A DNA stretch of 64,000 nt from Clostridium sp. CMCC3677 (GTDB lineage: Bacteria > Bacillota > Clostridia > Clostridiales > Clostridiaceae), in assembly GCF_023845585.1 (NCBI RefSeq), contig NZ_JAMQHS010000004.1:186001-250000 (forward strand), given 5' to 3'. Below are positions 18,379 through 27,831 of the stretch, piece after piece. The position numbers and the translations under genes are program-made. The stretch's first letter is position 1, and each line of letters opens with the position of its first letter. The notes beneath the pieces are model-generated. The model was given only the letters and a program-made list of their open reading frames with translations, ran no database searches and was not told the DNA's origin.

Positions 18379-19017
18379 TTAATCAACAGAATGTAATATT
18401 AATACCTCACCTTTATCATATTCTATATTTATACATGTATCTAAAAATTCATTACATATTGCCCTTGGATCTAATAAATTTATATTCTTTCCATTTGGTA
18501 TATTATATTTAGCCCCTGTAATTTTAAAATTTTTAACAACATCAGATAATGCGTGAAAAGAAATATTTTCACCTCTTTCACCATTTAAAACCATTTTATT
18601 TTTAGCTAAATATACTTTATTATTATTGTCTATTATTTCTAAATCTATTCCTTTTTTCTTATAGGATAAAAGTAAACCTATATTTCCTAACGTATGATCC
18701 ATTCTAGTACCAGTAGCACCAAACAAATAGATTTTTTCCCCGCCTTTTTTTACAGCTTCCATTAAAGCCATCTCTGTATCTGTATAATCTTTTTCTGGCG
18801 GGAATTTTAATACCTCTTTTACTACCTTCTTTAATTCATTTAAGCTTTCTTTGCTCATTGAATCAAAATCTCCAATGAGCAAATTAGGAATAATATTATA
18901 TTTAAGAAGATATTCTCCACCTTTATCAGCTGCAATTATAAAGTCAACTTTTTTAATATATTGATTTATTAAGCTTTCTGATGGTGGATTTCCCCCACTT
19001 ACAATCATTACTTTCAT
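18379..19017 (-). CDS. thiN: Thiamine pyrophosphokinase
   Basis: Transfers pyrophosphate from ATP to thiamine to give the active cofactor. The 212-residue protein has the N-terminal aspartate-rich AADKGGEYLL and LIGDFDSM motifs (about residues 33-55), PPEKDYTDTEMAL and the GATGTRMDHTLGNI signature. Lies 7 bases after rpe in the conserved rsgA-rpe-thiN group. No thiamine riboswitch is seen. Confidence 0.95.
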   Translation of the reverse strand: MKVMIVSGGNPPSESLINQYIKKVDFIIAADKGGEYLLKYNIIPNLLIGDFDSMSKESLNELKKVVKEVLKFPPEKDYTDTEMALMEAVKKGGEKIYLFGATGTRMDHTLGNIGLLLSYKKKGIDLEIIDNNNKVYLAKNKMVLNGERGENISFHALSDVVKNFKITGAKYNIPNGKNINLLDPRAICNEFLDTCINIEYDKGEVLILHSVD

Positions 19018-19024
19018 TTTATAC

Positions 19025-19669
19025 TTATCTCCTTAAAGCTTTTATGTTTTCTTCTATATTTCCTCCTTTAAATACTGCTGATCCAGCAACTATTACATTA
19101 GCACCTGCTTCTACAACATCACTAATATTGCTTGAATCAACTCCTCCATCTACTTGTATTAATAATGATGAATTTGAATCTTTACTCATTTCCTTCACTT
19201 CTCTAATTTTTTCTAATGAATACGGTATAAATTTTTGTCCTCCAAATCCAGGATTAACAGACATTATTAAAACCATATCTAATTGAGCTATTAAATCTTT
19301 TAAAACCATAGTTGGAGTACCTGGATTTAAAGCAATTGCCGCTTTTTTACCTTTTGATTTAATATATTGAATTGTTCTATCTATATGTCTATCTGCTTCA
19401 TAGTGAACAGTTATTAAATCAGCTCCTGCTTCTATAAAGTCATCTATATATTTTGATGGATTTTCTATCATTAAATGAACATCAAAAACTTTGTCAGTTT
19501 TATTTCTTATTGATTTCATGATTGGAAATCCAAATGATATGTTAGGTACAAAAGATCCATCCATAACATCTATATGAATAAACTCTGCTCCTGCTTTATC
19601 TACTCTTTCTACGTCCTCTCCTAATTTTGAAAAATCTGCTGATAATATTGATGGTGCTATTTTTACCAT
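19025..19669 (-). CDS. rpe: Ribulose-phosphate 3-epimerase
   Basis: Interconverts ribulose 5-phosphate and xylulose 5-phosphate in the pentose phosphate pathway. The 214 residues contain APSILSADF at the N-terminus, [16 protein letters not shown] (metal ligands His and Asp), [10 protein letters not shown] and VDGGV. Intact TIM barrel. Its start overlaps the 3' end of rsgA by 7 bases, implying translational coupling. Confidence 0.97.
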   Translation of the reverse strand: MVKIAPSILSADFSKLGEDVERVDKAGAEFIHIDVMDGSFVPNISFGFPIMKSIRNKTDKVFDVHLMIENPSKYIDDFIEAGADLITVHYEADRHIDRTIQYIKSKGKKAAIALNPGTPTMVLKDLIAQLDMVLIMSVNPGFGGQKFIPYSLEKIREVKEMSKDSNSSLLIQVDGGVDSSNISDVVEAGANVIVAGSAVFKGGNIEENIKALRR

Positions 19670-20535
19670 TTATTTTTTTCCCCCTCTATTATTTCTTCTA
19701 ATGTTTTTATATAAAATTGATATCTATACTTATTAATTTTACCATCTTCAACGTCCTCTTTTATAGCACATTTTGGTTCTTTATTGTGTAAACAGCCTCT
19801 ATATTTGCAACTTTCATTATGCTCTTCAAATTCTGGAAAACAATATTTAAGATCTTCTTTATTCATAAGATCTTTTATTTCTAGGGTTGAAAATCCAGGA
19901 GTATCAACTATATATCCATTTGAAACTTCTATAAGTTCACTATGTCTTGTAGTATGTTTACCTCTTCCTATTTTCTCACTTACAATTCCAGTAAGCATAT
20001 GTTCTTTATCTGTAAGCTTATTTATCAATGTAGATTTACCTGCTCCAGACGGGCCGCATAGTACTGTTATATTGCCATTAATTTTTTCTTTAAGTATATC
20101 TGTTCCTAATCCTTCTTTTGCATTTATGTACAAAACTTCATATCCTATATCGTTAATTCTTTTTTTAACATTTTCTCTTTCTTCTTCTGAAACTAAATCT
20201 ACTTTATTTAAACAAACAATTGCCTCTATATGATTATACTCACATAACACTAAAAATTTATTTAATAAATCAAAATTTATATCAGGACTTTTAATTGCAA
20301 ATACCACAAAAGCTAATGAAATATTAGCTACAGCTGGTCTAAGTAATTCAGAACTTCTTTTTTCTATAGATTCAATAACGCCCTTACCATTTTCAACCTG
20401 TATTACTACATTGTCTCCAACCATCGGTTTAACATCTTTGTGTCTAAACTTTCCTCGAGCTTTACATTCTATTAAATTTTCTTCCACTTTTACATAATAA
20501 AATCCAGCTATACCTTTTATTATTTTTCCTTTCAT
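19663..20535 (-). CDS. rsgA: Ribosome small-subunit maturation GTPase RsgA
   Basis: Circularly permuted GTPase that checks late 30S assembly. The 290 residues have an N-terminal OB fold, G4 NKVD (LNKVDLV) before G1 [11 protein letters not shown]3 DTPGF, and a C-terminal zinc region with two cysteines (CKYRGC), His and CAI. I chose ATG at 20535 (GGAGG 5 bases upstream) over an in-frame upstream ATG that forms part of that binding site. It follows prkC after a terminator and leads the rsgA-rpe-thiN unit. Confidence 0.96.
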   Translation of the reverse strand: MKGKIIKGIAGFYYVKVEENLIECKARGKFRHKDVKPMVGDNVVIQVENGKGVIESIEKRSSELLRPAVANISLAFVVFAIKSPDINFDLLNKFLVLCEYNHIEAIVCLNKVDLVSEEERENVKKRINDIGYEVLYINAKEGLGTDILKEKINGNITVLCGPSGAGKSTLINKLTDKEHMLTGIVSEKIGRGKHTTRHSELIEVSNGYIVDTPGFSTLEIKDLMNKEDLKYCFPEFEEHNESCKYRGCLHNKEPKCAIKEDVEDGKINKYRYQFYIKTLEEIIEGEKNKW

Positions 20536-20632
20536 ACATTCCTCCATAATTAAATTTCCTATCTAATATAATAAACAAAATCATATTAAAAATGCAACTT
20601 ATTTTTTAAATAAATAAACTATAAAAAACCAT

Positions 20633-20662
20633 CTTAAAAAGTAAATTGAATTACTTTTTAAG
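20633..20662 (-). terminator. Intrinsic terminator after prkC
   Basis: A 12-bp perfect stem CTTAAAAAGTAA and complement with a 6-base loop; on the minus strand it is followed within 4 bases by GGTTTTTTAT. Confidence 0.85.
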
Positions 20663-20674
20663 ACAGTCTCTTAA

Positions 20675-22600
20675 TTATTCTACCTTTGGCGCTTTTGCAC
20701 TTGGATGTTTTGCAGTTGCATCAACATTGCCTCCACCCTCATCAACAGGTGGTTTGGTAGGTGTTTCTGTGTCTCCAGGATTTGTAGGTACTTGATTGTT
20801 ATTGTTATTGTTATTTTCATTATTGTTATTATTTCCATTATTGTTGTTATTGTTATCCCCTGGATTTGGAGTAGGTGCTACAGGCGCTACATACTTACCT
20901 ACTGTTATAGTAACTGAAGTCCATTGTTCTACCTTACTTCCCTCTATAGATTGTGATAATACTTTTCCATTCTTAGATTCATCATTTGTTTCTTTTTCTA
21001 CAATAGAAATCTTTAATTTTGCATTATCTAATCTATTCTTTGCATCATCTAATGTTAATCCAATAACATTAGGTACAGTTGAAAGTCTAACTTGTGCACC
21101 TTTACTTACTACTACACTTATTTTTGTTGTAGTATCTATTTCTGTATTTTTTGAAGGAGTTTGACTTATTATTTGTCCCTTTGGTACATCATCACTATAC
21201 TCCTCAGTAACATTATCTATTTTTAAGTTAAGTGATTGTAATATTTTATTTGCAGTATCAGTATCTTCTTCACGTAAATCAGGCATTTTTACTTTTGATT
21301 GACCAGAACTTAAAATTACCCTAATTTTACTTTTTGCCTTTACAGAACTTCCAGCCTTAGGATCACTTTTAATAATAGTACCTTCTGGTTCATCACTCTT
21401 TTCTGAACCAGCATCAACTAAAGTTAATTCCATTCCTTCAAGCTTAGATTTAGCTTCATCCAAAGTCATTCCAATTATATTAGGTAATTCTACCTCTTTG
21501 TTTGATCCTGAAGAAAACAATGTAAATATTCCTACACATAATAATATTAAGAATATTCCGCCTCCAACGCCTAATAAAATCTTTTTAGTTTTCTTACCAT
21601 TAAATTTCTTTTCTTTAAAATCATCATCGTCATCATAATCATCATAGTCATCATCATAATCATAATCGGCATCATCATTTGTTGATACAGCTTTAATTGG
21701 TGATTGTTTTGCTATTTCTTCTGTAACTGCTGACATTATTATAGTATGTTGATCATCACAAACTTGATCTATAATAGCATTAGGATTTTCTTTTATCTTT
21801 TCAAGGTCTTTTATAACTTCTTGTGCAGTTTGATATCTTTTATTAGGCTCTTTTTCCATACATTTTAAGATAAGCTTATTTAAACTATCAGGAATTCTAG
21901 TGTTTATATTCTTAGGTGGTACAACTTGTTCCTGTAAATGCTTTAATGCAATAGTTACTGCTGTATCTGCTTCAAAAGGTAATGTTCCTGTAACCATTTC
22001 GTATAAAACTACTCCTAGTGAGTATAAATCTGTTCTATAGTCAATAAATCCACCTTTTGCTTGTTCTGGAGAAAGATAGTGAGCCGACCCCATTATAGTA
22101 CTAGTATTAGTAATAGTTGAAGAGGATGTAGATTTAGCAATTCCAAAATCAGTAACTTTAATTACTCCATTATCTGCTACTAAAATATTTTGTGGCTTTA
22201 CGTCTCTATGAATTATTTTATTTCTATGAGCACAGTCTAAAGCTTTCGCTACTTGAATTGCTGAAACTATTGCTGACTCATAATTCATTTTACCTGTCTT
22301 TTGAATAATTTCTTTTAAGGTTTTTCCATCAACTAATTCCATAACAATATAGTTTATATCATCTTGTGTACCCACATCTAATATATTTACTATATTGCTA
22401 TCATTTAATTTAGCAATAGCTGTTGCTTCTCCCTTAAACTTTTCAACTATTTCTTCATTATCGCAAAATTCTTTTTTAAGAATTTTAACTGCTACAAATC
22501 TATTTAATTTATTACATCTTGCTTTAAAAACTTCAGACATGCCACCTTCGCCTATTTTTTCAAGCAATTCATATCTATTTCCTAGTATCACACCATTCAT
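20675..22600 (-). CDS. prkC: PASTA-domain serine/threonine protein kinase PrkC
   Basis: Membrane kinase that senses muropeptides and acts in wall growth and germination. The 641 residues start with a kinase domain (GEGGMSEVF loop, VAVKILKK lysine, HRDVKPQN catalytic loop, DFG). A very acidic juxtamembrane tract of Asp/Tyr residues follows (about 313-332), then one membrane helix, then three extracellular PASTA repeats. The tail has an unusual run of asparagines (about 580-605) encoded by near-repeats of AAT/AAC, then Pro/Thr. The ATG at 22600 has GGAGGAG 9 bases upstream; it lies one base after the stp stop codon, so kinase and phosphatase are coupled. Confidence 0.96.
   Translation of the reverse strand: MNGVILGNRYELLEKIGEGGMSEVFKARCNKLNRFVAVKILKKEFCDNEEIVEKFKGEATAIAKLNDSNIVNILDVGTQDDINYIVMELVDGKTLKEIIQKTGKMNYESAIVSAIQVAKALDCAHRNKIIHRDVKPQNILVADNGVIKVTDFGIAKSTSSSTITNTSTIMGSAHYLSPEQAKGGFIDYRTDLYSLGVVLYEMVTGTLPFEADTAVTIALKHLQEQVVPPKNINTRIPDSLNKLILKCMEKEPNKRYQTAQEVIKDLEKIKENPNAIIDQVCDDQHTIIMSAVTEEIAKQSPIKAVSTNDDADYDYDDDYDDYDDDDDFKEKKFNGKKTKKILLGVGGGIFLILLCVGIFTLFSSGSNKEVELPNIIGMTLDEAKSKLEGMELTLVDAGSEKSDEPEGTIIKSDPKAGSSVKAKSKIRVILSSGQSKVKMPDLREEDTDTANKILQSLNLKIDNVTEEYSDDVPKGQIISQTPSKNTEIDTTTKISVVVSKGAQVRLSTVPNVIGLTLDDAKNRLDNAKLKISIVEKETNDESKNGKVLSQSIEGSKVEQWTSVTITVGKYVAPVAPTPNPGDNNNNNNGNNNNNENNNNNNNQVPTNPGDTETPTKPPVDEGGGNVDATAKHPSAKAPKVE
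20796..20860 (-). repeat. AAT/AAC trinucleotide tract inside prkC
   Basis: The minus strand carries an almost uninterrupted run of asparagine codons with a few Gly and Glu codons. It is triplet-based, so slippage would change linker length without shifting frame. Confidence 0.7.
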
Positions 22601-22601
22601 A

Positions 22602-23321
22602 CTACATCTCTCCTCCAAACAACAATACAGTTATGTTATCTCTTCCACCTTTTTCTTTGGCTAAACTCACTAATTCGTTAGCTGCACTTATATAATCATT
22701 TTCCACCTTAATTATATTTAATATTTCATAATTTGTTAATTCATTTGTTAACCCATCTGAACATAATAAATATTTATCATATTTAGAATTTTCTAATGTA
22801 AAAACATCAACTTTTACATTTTCACTAGTTCCTAATGCTCTTGTTATTATATTTTTCTTAGGATGATTCAATGCATCTTTTTCCGTTATGCTTCCACAAT
22901 CAATTAGCTCTTGTACTAATGAATGATCTTTGGTTATTTTAACAATTTCATTGTTCTTTATAGCTAAACATGAACTATCACCAACATTTGCAATGTGAAT
23001 AAAATTTTTAGTTATTAAACAAGCTGTTACAGTAGTTCCCATTCCATTTAAGCTTTCATTACTTTTAGAATATTTAAAAACTACCTTGTTAGAGACTTTA
23101 ATAGCATCTTCTATTAAAGTATCCTTTTCTGCGGAATTAAAATTTTTTTCTACATATTTTACAATATGTTCAGCAGCCATTTTGCTTGCTACTTCTCCAG
23201 CATTATGTCCACCCATCCCATCTGCAACAACATATAGTTTAAACTCATCTTTTTCTAAATAAATTGCAAAATCTTCATTTAAAACTCTTCTTAATCCTAC
23301 ATCACTAACTAATCCAACCAT
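22602..23321 (-). CDS. stp: PP2C-type serine/threonine phosphatase
   Basis: Metal-dependent phosphatase that opposes PrkC. The 239 residues show the PP2C motifs: VADGMGGHNAGEVAS (about 34-48) with metal-binding Asp, GTTVTACLI, NVGDSSC, and SDGLTNEL plus GGRDNITVLL at the end. A GGGG-rich binding site precedes ATG. Sits between rlmN (2-base gap) and prkC (1-base gap) in the conserved modification cluster. Confidence 0.95.
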   Translation of the reverse strand: MVGLVSDVGLRRVLNEDFAIYLEKDEFKLYVVADGMGGHNAGEVASKMAAEHIVKYVEKNFNSAEKDTLIEDAIKVSNKVVFKYSKSNESLNGMGTTVTACLITKNFIHIANVGDSSCLAIKNNEIVKITKDHSLVQELIDCGSITEKDALNHPKKNIITRALGTSENVKVDVFTLENSKYDKYLLCSDGLTNELTNYEILNIIKVENDYISAANELVSLAKEKGGRDNITVLLFGGEM

Positions 23322-23322
23322 T

Positions 23323-24366
23323 TTATTCCCCCCTTGTTTCTTGGGTCTTTATATAACTTCTCCTAAGTTGTCCACAAGCTGCATTAATATCGCTTCCCAT
23401 TTCACGTCTAACAGTTACTTCTATTCCTAAATTACTTAATATGTTTGCAAAATCTTGTATTGTTTCTTTAGATGATTTCTTAAATGTACGTTCTTTTATT
23501 TCATTTACAGGTATTAAGTTAACATGACAAAGCATTCCCTTTAACAATTTACCTAAAGCTCTTGCATCTTCTTTAGAATCATTAATATCCTTAACTAGCG
23601 AATACTCAAAAGTTATTCTTCTTTTAGTCTTATTTATAAAATACTTACACGCATTTAAAATTTCATCAATACTATATTTATTAGCTATTGGCATAATCTC
23701 TTTTCTTTTTTCATCACTAAATGCATGTAATGAAATAGCAAGAGTTATGCTAAGTTCTTTATCTGCAAGTTCATATATCTTAGGTACAATACCACAAGTA
23801 GATAATGTTATATGTCTTTGGCCTATATTTAGTCCATACTCTGCAGAAACTACGTCTAAAAATTTTATTACATTCTCATAATTATCTAATGGTTCACCAC
23901 TCCCCATTAAGACAACATTTGAAATTCTCTCACCTATATGATTTTGAACCACTAATATTTGAGATAATATTTCACCTGTAGTTAAATTTCTAATTCTACC
24001 ATCTATTGTTGAAGCACAAAATTTACATCCCATCCTACAACCCACTTGAGTAGATATACATATAGAATTTCCATGCTTATATCTCATTAAAACACTCTCT
24101 ATTAAATTTCCATCAGAAAACTTAAATAAAAACTTTTCTGTACCATCAAGTTCTGATTTATATATTTGCTCAATTTCTGGCAGTACTATTTCAAAATTTT
24201 CTTCAAGCTTTTTTATTAAAGATTTAGGCATATTTCTCATATCATTAAAATTTCTAACATTTTTGTATATCCAAGACATAATTTGCTTAGCTCTAAAAGA
24301 ACTTTCATTGTTTTCTTTCATCCATAATGTTAGTTCTTCTAAAGTATAATCTAATATGTTTTTCAT
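23323..24366 (-). CDS. rlmN: Dual-specificity rRNA/tRNA adenine-C2 methyltransferase RlmN
   Basis: Radical SAM enzyme methylating A2503 of 23S rRNA and A37 of some tRNAs. The 347-residue protein has the cluster motif C-x3-C-x2-C in GCRMGCKFC (about 110-118), GSGEPLDNY, and conserved Cys residues for the methyl-transfer mechanism (one in AACGQLRR near the C-terminus). Full length. Fifteen bases after rsmB in the fmt-rsmB-rlmN-stp-prkC order. Confidence 0.97.
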   Translation of the reverse strand: MKNILDYTLEELTLWMKENNESSFRAKQIMSWIYKNVRNFNDMRNMPKSLIKKLEENFEIVLPEIEQIYKSELDGTEKFLFKFSDGNLIESVLMRYKHGNSICISTQVGCRMGCKFCASTIDGRIRNLTTGEILSQILVVQNHIGERISNVVLMGSGEPLDNYENVIKFLDVVSAEYGLNIGQRHITLSTCGIVPKIYELADKELSITLAISLHAFSDEKRKEIMPIANKYSIDEILNACKYFINKTKRRITFEYSLVKDINDSKEDARALGKLLKGMLCHVNLIPVNEIKERTFKKSSKETIQDFANILSNLGIEVTVRREMGSDINAACGQLRRSYIKTQETRGE

Positions 24367-24380
24367 TTATTCACCTACTA

Positions 24381-25697
24381 TTATTGCTTTTCTAGTTTTG
24401 CAACAAAGAATCCATCCATTTTTGCATTTGGAAGTATTGTTAATGTACCATTTTTATTGTAAATTAAGTTATCTTCTTTTCCTATGAATATAGTTTTTAA
24501 TTTACAATCTTTATGAGTATTTAAGAACCATTCTATGTTTTCTTCATTTTCTTCTTTATTAAGAGTGCAAGTTGAATATATCATAATTCCACCATTTTTT
24601 AAGTATTCCCATGCATTATTCATTATTTCTCTTTGAACAGGAATTATTTCTCTTAAATTTTCTCTTGTTTTATTCCATTTTATTTCAGGTTTCTTTCTTA
24701 TTATACCTAAGCCTGAACATGGAACATCTATAAGTACTCTATCAGCATATGAAATTAATTCTGCATTTAGTTTTGTTGCATCACCTAATTCAATTTTCAC
24801 ATTATTTAAATCAAGTCTTTCACAATTTTCTTTTATTAAACCAAGCTTAGATTCATGTACATCAAATGCTCTAACTTCGCCTGTGTTTTGTAATAATTCA
24901 GCTATATGAGTTGTTTTTCCTCCTGGAGCACTACATAAGTCTAACACTTTCATATCATTTTCTAATTCAAGTAAAGGTGCAACTAACATAGCACTTTCAT
25001 CTTGAACAGTAATTTCACCATCTTTGAATAATGGATTTTCTTGTATTGAACTTCCACCTTTTATTAATATAGCTTCTGGACACATAAATCCTTCTTCAAC
25101 ACAATATTCCATCTCTTCTAATTTTTCAAATACTTCATCATACTCGCACTTAGTATCATTAACTCTAACAGTTGTTTGTGGAATTTGATTTAAACCAACC
25201 ATTATTTTTTTAGCAAGATCTTCCCCATATTGTTTAATTAGAAGTCTTATCATCCATGGTTCAAAAGAAAATTTATATGCATACTCATTTATTTTATTTC
25301 CATTAATAGTTATATCATCTGGATCTTTTGAGAAGTTTCTAAGGATACCATTTACAAGTTTGCCTGCTTCTGGTGATACTTTTTTTGCTTCATCAACAGC
25401 TTCATTACACGCTGCATATGTTGGTACCTTATCTAAGAATGTCATTTGATATATAGCTACTCTTAAAATATTTAGTACTTCATGATCCATAAGTTTTATA
25501 TCTCTTACAAAATTAGCTATTATAAGATCTAATGTCTTCTTTCTTCTTAAAACACCATAAACTATTTCTGTTAATAATGCTCTATCTCTTTCTTCTAAGT
25601 TTGCTTCGTTTAGTTCATTTGAAAGAATAATATTTGAATATGCTCCTTCATCAATAACTCTTTTTAATATTTTTACTGCTAAATTTCTACAATTCAT
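24381..25697 (-). CDS. rsmB: 16S rRNA cytosine-C5 methyltransferase RsmB
   Basis: Methylates C967-equivalent of 16S rRNA. The 438 residues combine an N-terminal NusB-like RNA-binding domain (about 1-135) with a Rossmann methyltransferase containing LDLCSAPGGKT (about 252-262), IDVPCSGLGI with one catalytic cysteine, and YSTCTLNKEENE with the other. Full length, 17 bases after the zinc peptidase gene. Confidence 0.96.
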   Translation of the reverse strand: MNCRNLAVKILKRVIDEGAYSNIILSNELNEANLEERDRALLTEIVYGVLRRKKTLDLIIANFVRDIKLMDHEVLNILRVAIYQMTFLDKVPTYAACNEAVDEAKKVSPEAGKLVNGILRNFSKDPDDITINGNKINEYAYKFSFEPWMIRLLIKQYGEDLAKKIMVGLNQIPQTTVRVNDTKCEYDEVFEKLEEMEYCVEEGFMCPEAILIKGGSSIQENPLFKDGEITVQDESAMLVAPLLELENDMKVLDLCSAPGGKTTHIAELLQNTGEVRAFDVHESKLGLIKENCERLDLNNVKIELGDATKLNAELISYADRVLIDVPCSGLGIIRKKPEIKWNKTRENLREIIPVQREIMNNAWEYLKNGGIMIYSTCTLNKEENEENIEWFLNTHKDCKLKTIFIGKEDNLIYNKNGTLTILPNAKMDGFFVAKLEKQ

Positions 25698-25714
25698 ACG
25701 CTACCTCTTTTTTC

Positions 25715-26392
25715 CTAATCTCTATCGCTTATCGCAATAAGTCTAATTAATTGTGATATTGCCATTAATGCTGCTGCTACATAAGTCATTGCTGCTGCAT
25801 CTAAAACCTTTGCTGCGCCTTTTACTTCATCACCATATAAAATATTTCTTGATTTTAATATATTTAACGCTCTACTTGAAGCATTAAATTCAACTGGTAA
25901 TGTTATTAATTGGAATATTACCGCCGCAGAAAATAGTATTATTCCTAAGGTTACTAAACTTTTTAATCCCATCAGTATTCCTGCAAAAAACAATATCCAT
26001 GAAAAATTGGAACTAATATTTACAGCAGGAACTATTGAATTTCTTATTATTAAAGGTTTATAAGCTTCTTTATGCTGGATTGCATGACCTACTTCATGGG
26101 CTGCAATACCTGCTGCTGATATTGTCTGACCTCTATATACTTCTGGAGATAATCTTAAAACTCTATTTGATGGGTCATAATGATCTCCTAGTTTTGTATT
26201 TACTAGTTCAATTCTTATATCATAAAGTCCTGCTTCATCTAACATCATTCTTGCAATTTGCTCTCCAGTGTATCCATTCATAGCACTTACTTTACTATAT
26301 TTACTATAAGCTGAATTAACTTTTGTTTGTGCCCAAAAAGCTATTATTATTGCAGGAACTAATATAATCATCGTTGGATCAAAATAAAACAT
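25715..26392 (-). CDS. Membrane zinc metallopeptidase (YugP family)
   Basis: A 225-residue membrane protein with the zinc-protease motif HEVGHAIQH (about residues 100-108). The N-terminus is hydrophobic (IILVPAIIIAFWA) and two to three further membrane spans lie after the motif. The family is sometimes called YugP or neutral zinc metallopeptidase; its substrates are unknown. AGGAGG precedes ATG. It is inserted between fmt and rsmB, a common position in clostridia. Confidence 0.88.
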   Translation of the reverse strand: MFYFDPTMIILVPAIIIAFWAQTKVNSAYSKYSKVSAMNGYTGEQIARMMLDEAGLYDIRIELVNTKLGDHYDPSNRVLRLSPEVYRGQTISAAGIAAHEVGHAIQHKEAYKPLIIRNSIVPAVNISSNFSWILFFAGILMGLKSLVTLGIILFSAAVIFQLITLPVEFNASSRALNILKSRNILYGDEVKGAAKVLDAAAMTYVAAALMAISQLIRLIAISDRD

Positions 26393-26432
26393 AAGCTTTC
26401 CTCCTATTCTCTAAATTATACCTTTTTATATG

Positions 26433-27362
26433 TTATTCACCTAATATTATATCCTTATCTATACTATGACCATTTATATACTGCTCTATAGTAAGTGGTT
26501 TTCCATTAGGGAATTGTACCTTTTTAATTATTAATACATTTTTGCCACATGCAACCTTAACACCATCTTTGTTAACTTCTATTATTGTGCCTGGCTTATT
26601 AGAAACTTCTTTATATAAAACTTTTGTTTTATATAATTTCATTCTTTCGCCTTTATATTCAGTGTAAGCAATAGGCCAAGGATTTAAACCTCTAACAAGA
26701 TTATGAATATCATAAGCATCCTCATTCCAATTTATATGTGCTAATTCTTTATCAAGCATTTTAGCATAGAAAGTTTCTCCTTCTTGCTTTACAGGCTTTA
26801 TACTTCCATTACATAATCCTTCTATTGTTTTTAGTAAAAGTTCTCCACCACTTATCATTAAAATATCATGTAATTCTCCAGTTGTCATATCTTCATGGAT
26901 TTCAACTTCTTCTTTTAATAACATGTCACCTGTATCTAAACCTACATCCATCAACATAGTAGTATTTCCCGATTTTTTTTCACCTTTTATTATAACCCAA
27001 TTTAATGGTGCTGCCCCTCTATACATAGGCAATAATGAAGCATGTAAATTTATACAACCATATTTAGGTATATCTAATACTTCTTTAGTTAATATTTGAC
27101 CAAATGCAACTACTATAATAAAATCAGGATTTATTTCTTTTAATTTTTCAATTATTTCTTTATCATCCTTTAATTTTATTGGTTGATACACAGGTATATC
27201 ATGCTTTAAAGCTTCTTCTTTAACTTGAGAATATGCAAGCTTTTTTCCTCTTCCTTTTGGTTTATCTGGTTGAGTAAGAACTGCCTTAACTTCATGTTCT
27301 TCTACTAATTTTTTTAAAGATGGAACTGCAAATTCTGGTGTTCCCATAAATACTATTTTCAT
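26433..27362 (-). CDS. fmt: Methionyl-tRNA formyltransferase
   Basis: Adds the formyl group to initiator Met-tRNA using 10-formyl-tetrahydrofolate. The 309 residues start [16 protein letters not shown] and have [16 protein letters not shown] and DTGDML around the active site, plus a C-terminal OB-like domain. Full length. Pairs with def (14 bases upstream), which later removes the formyl group. Confidence 0.97.
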   Translation of the reverse strand: MKIVFMGTPEFAVPSLKKLVEEHEVKAVLTQPDKPKGRGKKLAYSQVKEEALKHDIPVYQPIKLKDDKEIIEKLKEINPDFIIVVAFGQILTKEVLDIPKYGCINLHASLLPMYRGAAPLNWVIIKGEKKSGNTTMLMDVGLDTGDMLLKEEVEIHEDMTTGELHDILMISGGELLLKTIEGLCNGSIKPVKQEGETFYAKMLDKELAHINWNEDAYDIHNLVRGLNPWPIAYTEYKGERMKLYKTKVLYKEVSNKPGTIIEVNKDGVKVACGKNVLIIKKVQFPNGKPLTIEQYINGHSIDKDIILGE

Positions 27363-27375
27363 TTATTAAGGCCTC

Positions 27376-27819
27376 CTATTTTTTAGTAGTTCTGTCGATA
27401 AATAGAGTTCCATTTAAGTGATCATATTCATGTAAAATAGCTCTTGCTAAAAGTTCTTCAGCTTCTATTTCAAACTCTTCTCCCTTTTCATTTAAAGCTC
27501 TAGCTTTAACATAATTAGGTCTCATAACAGGTTCTGTTTTACCTGGTAAACTTAAACAACCTTCTTCATCAACTTGTTTTCCATCAGTATCTAATATTTC
27601 AGGATTTATAAATACTAAAGGTCCTTCTCCAATATCTACAATAAATAATCTCTTTAATATTCCAACTTGTGGTGCTGCAAGACCTACTCCATCTGCATCA
27701 TACATTGTTTCAAGCATATCTTTAATTAGTGTTACTAATCTTTCATCTATTTTTTCAACTTCTCTACATTTTTTTCTTAAAACAGAATCTCCATATTTTC
27801 TTATATTTCTTAATGCCAT
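27376..27819 (-). CDS. def: Peptide deformylase
   Basis: Metal-dependent enzyme removing N-formyl from new proteins. The three hallmark motifs are intact in 147 residues: GVGLAAPQVG (about 43-52), EEGCLSLPG, and HEYDHLNG with the two histidine ligands. Lies between priA and fmt in the conserved order. Confidence 0.97.
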   Translation of the reverse strand: MALRNIRKYGDSVLRKKCREVEKIDERLVTLIKDMLETMYDADGVGLAAPQVGILKRLFIVDIGEGPLVFINPEILDTDGKQVDEEGCLSLPGKTEPVMRPNYVKARALNEKGEEFEIEAEELLARAILHEYDHLNGTLFIDRTTKK

Positions 27820-27831
27820 CTAAAATTCCCC

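Noticed and set aside
20796-21164. Plus-strand ORF of 122 codons opposite prkC
   Set aside because: It is the antisense shadow of the Asn-rich tail and PASTA region of prkC, giving meaningless Leu/Ser repeats.
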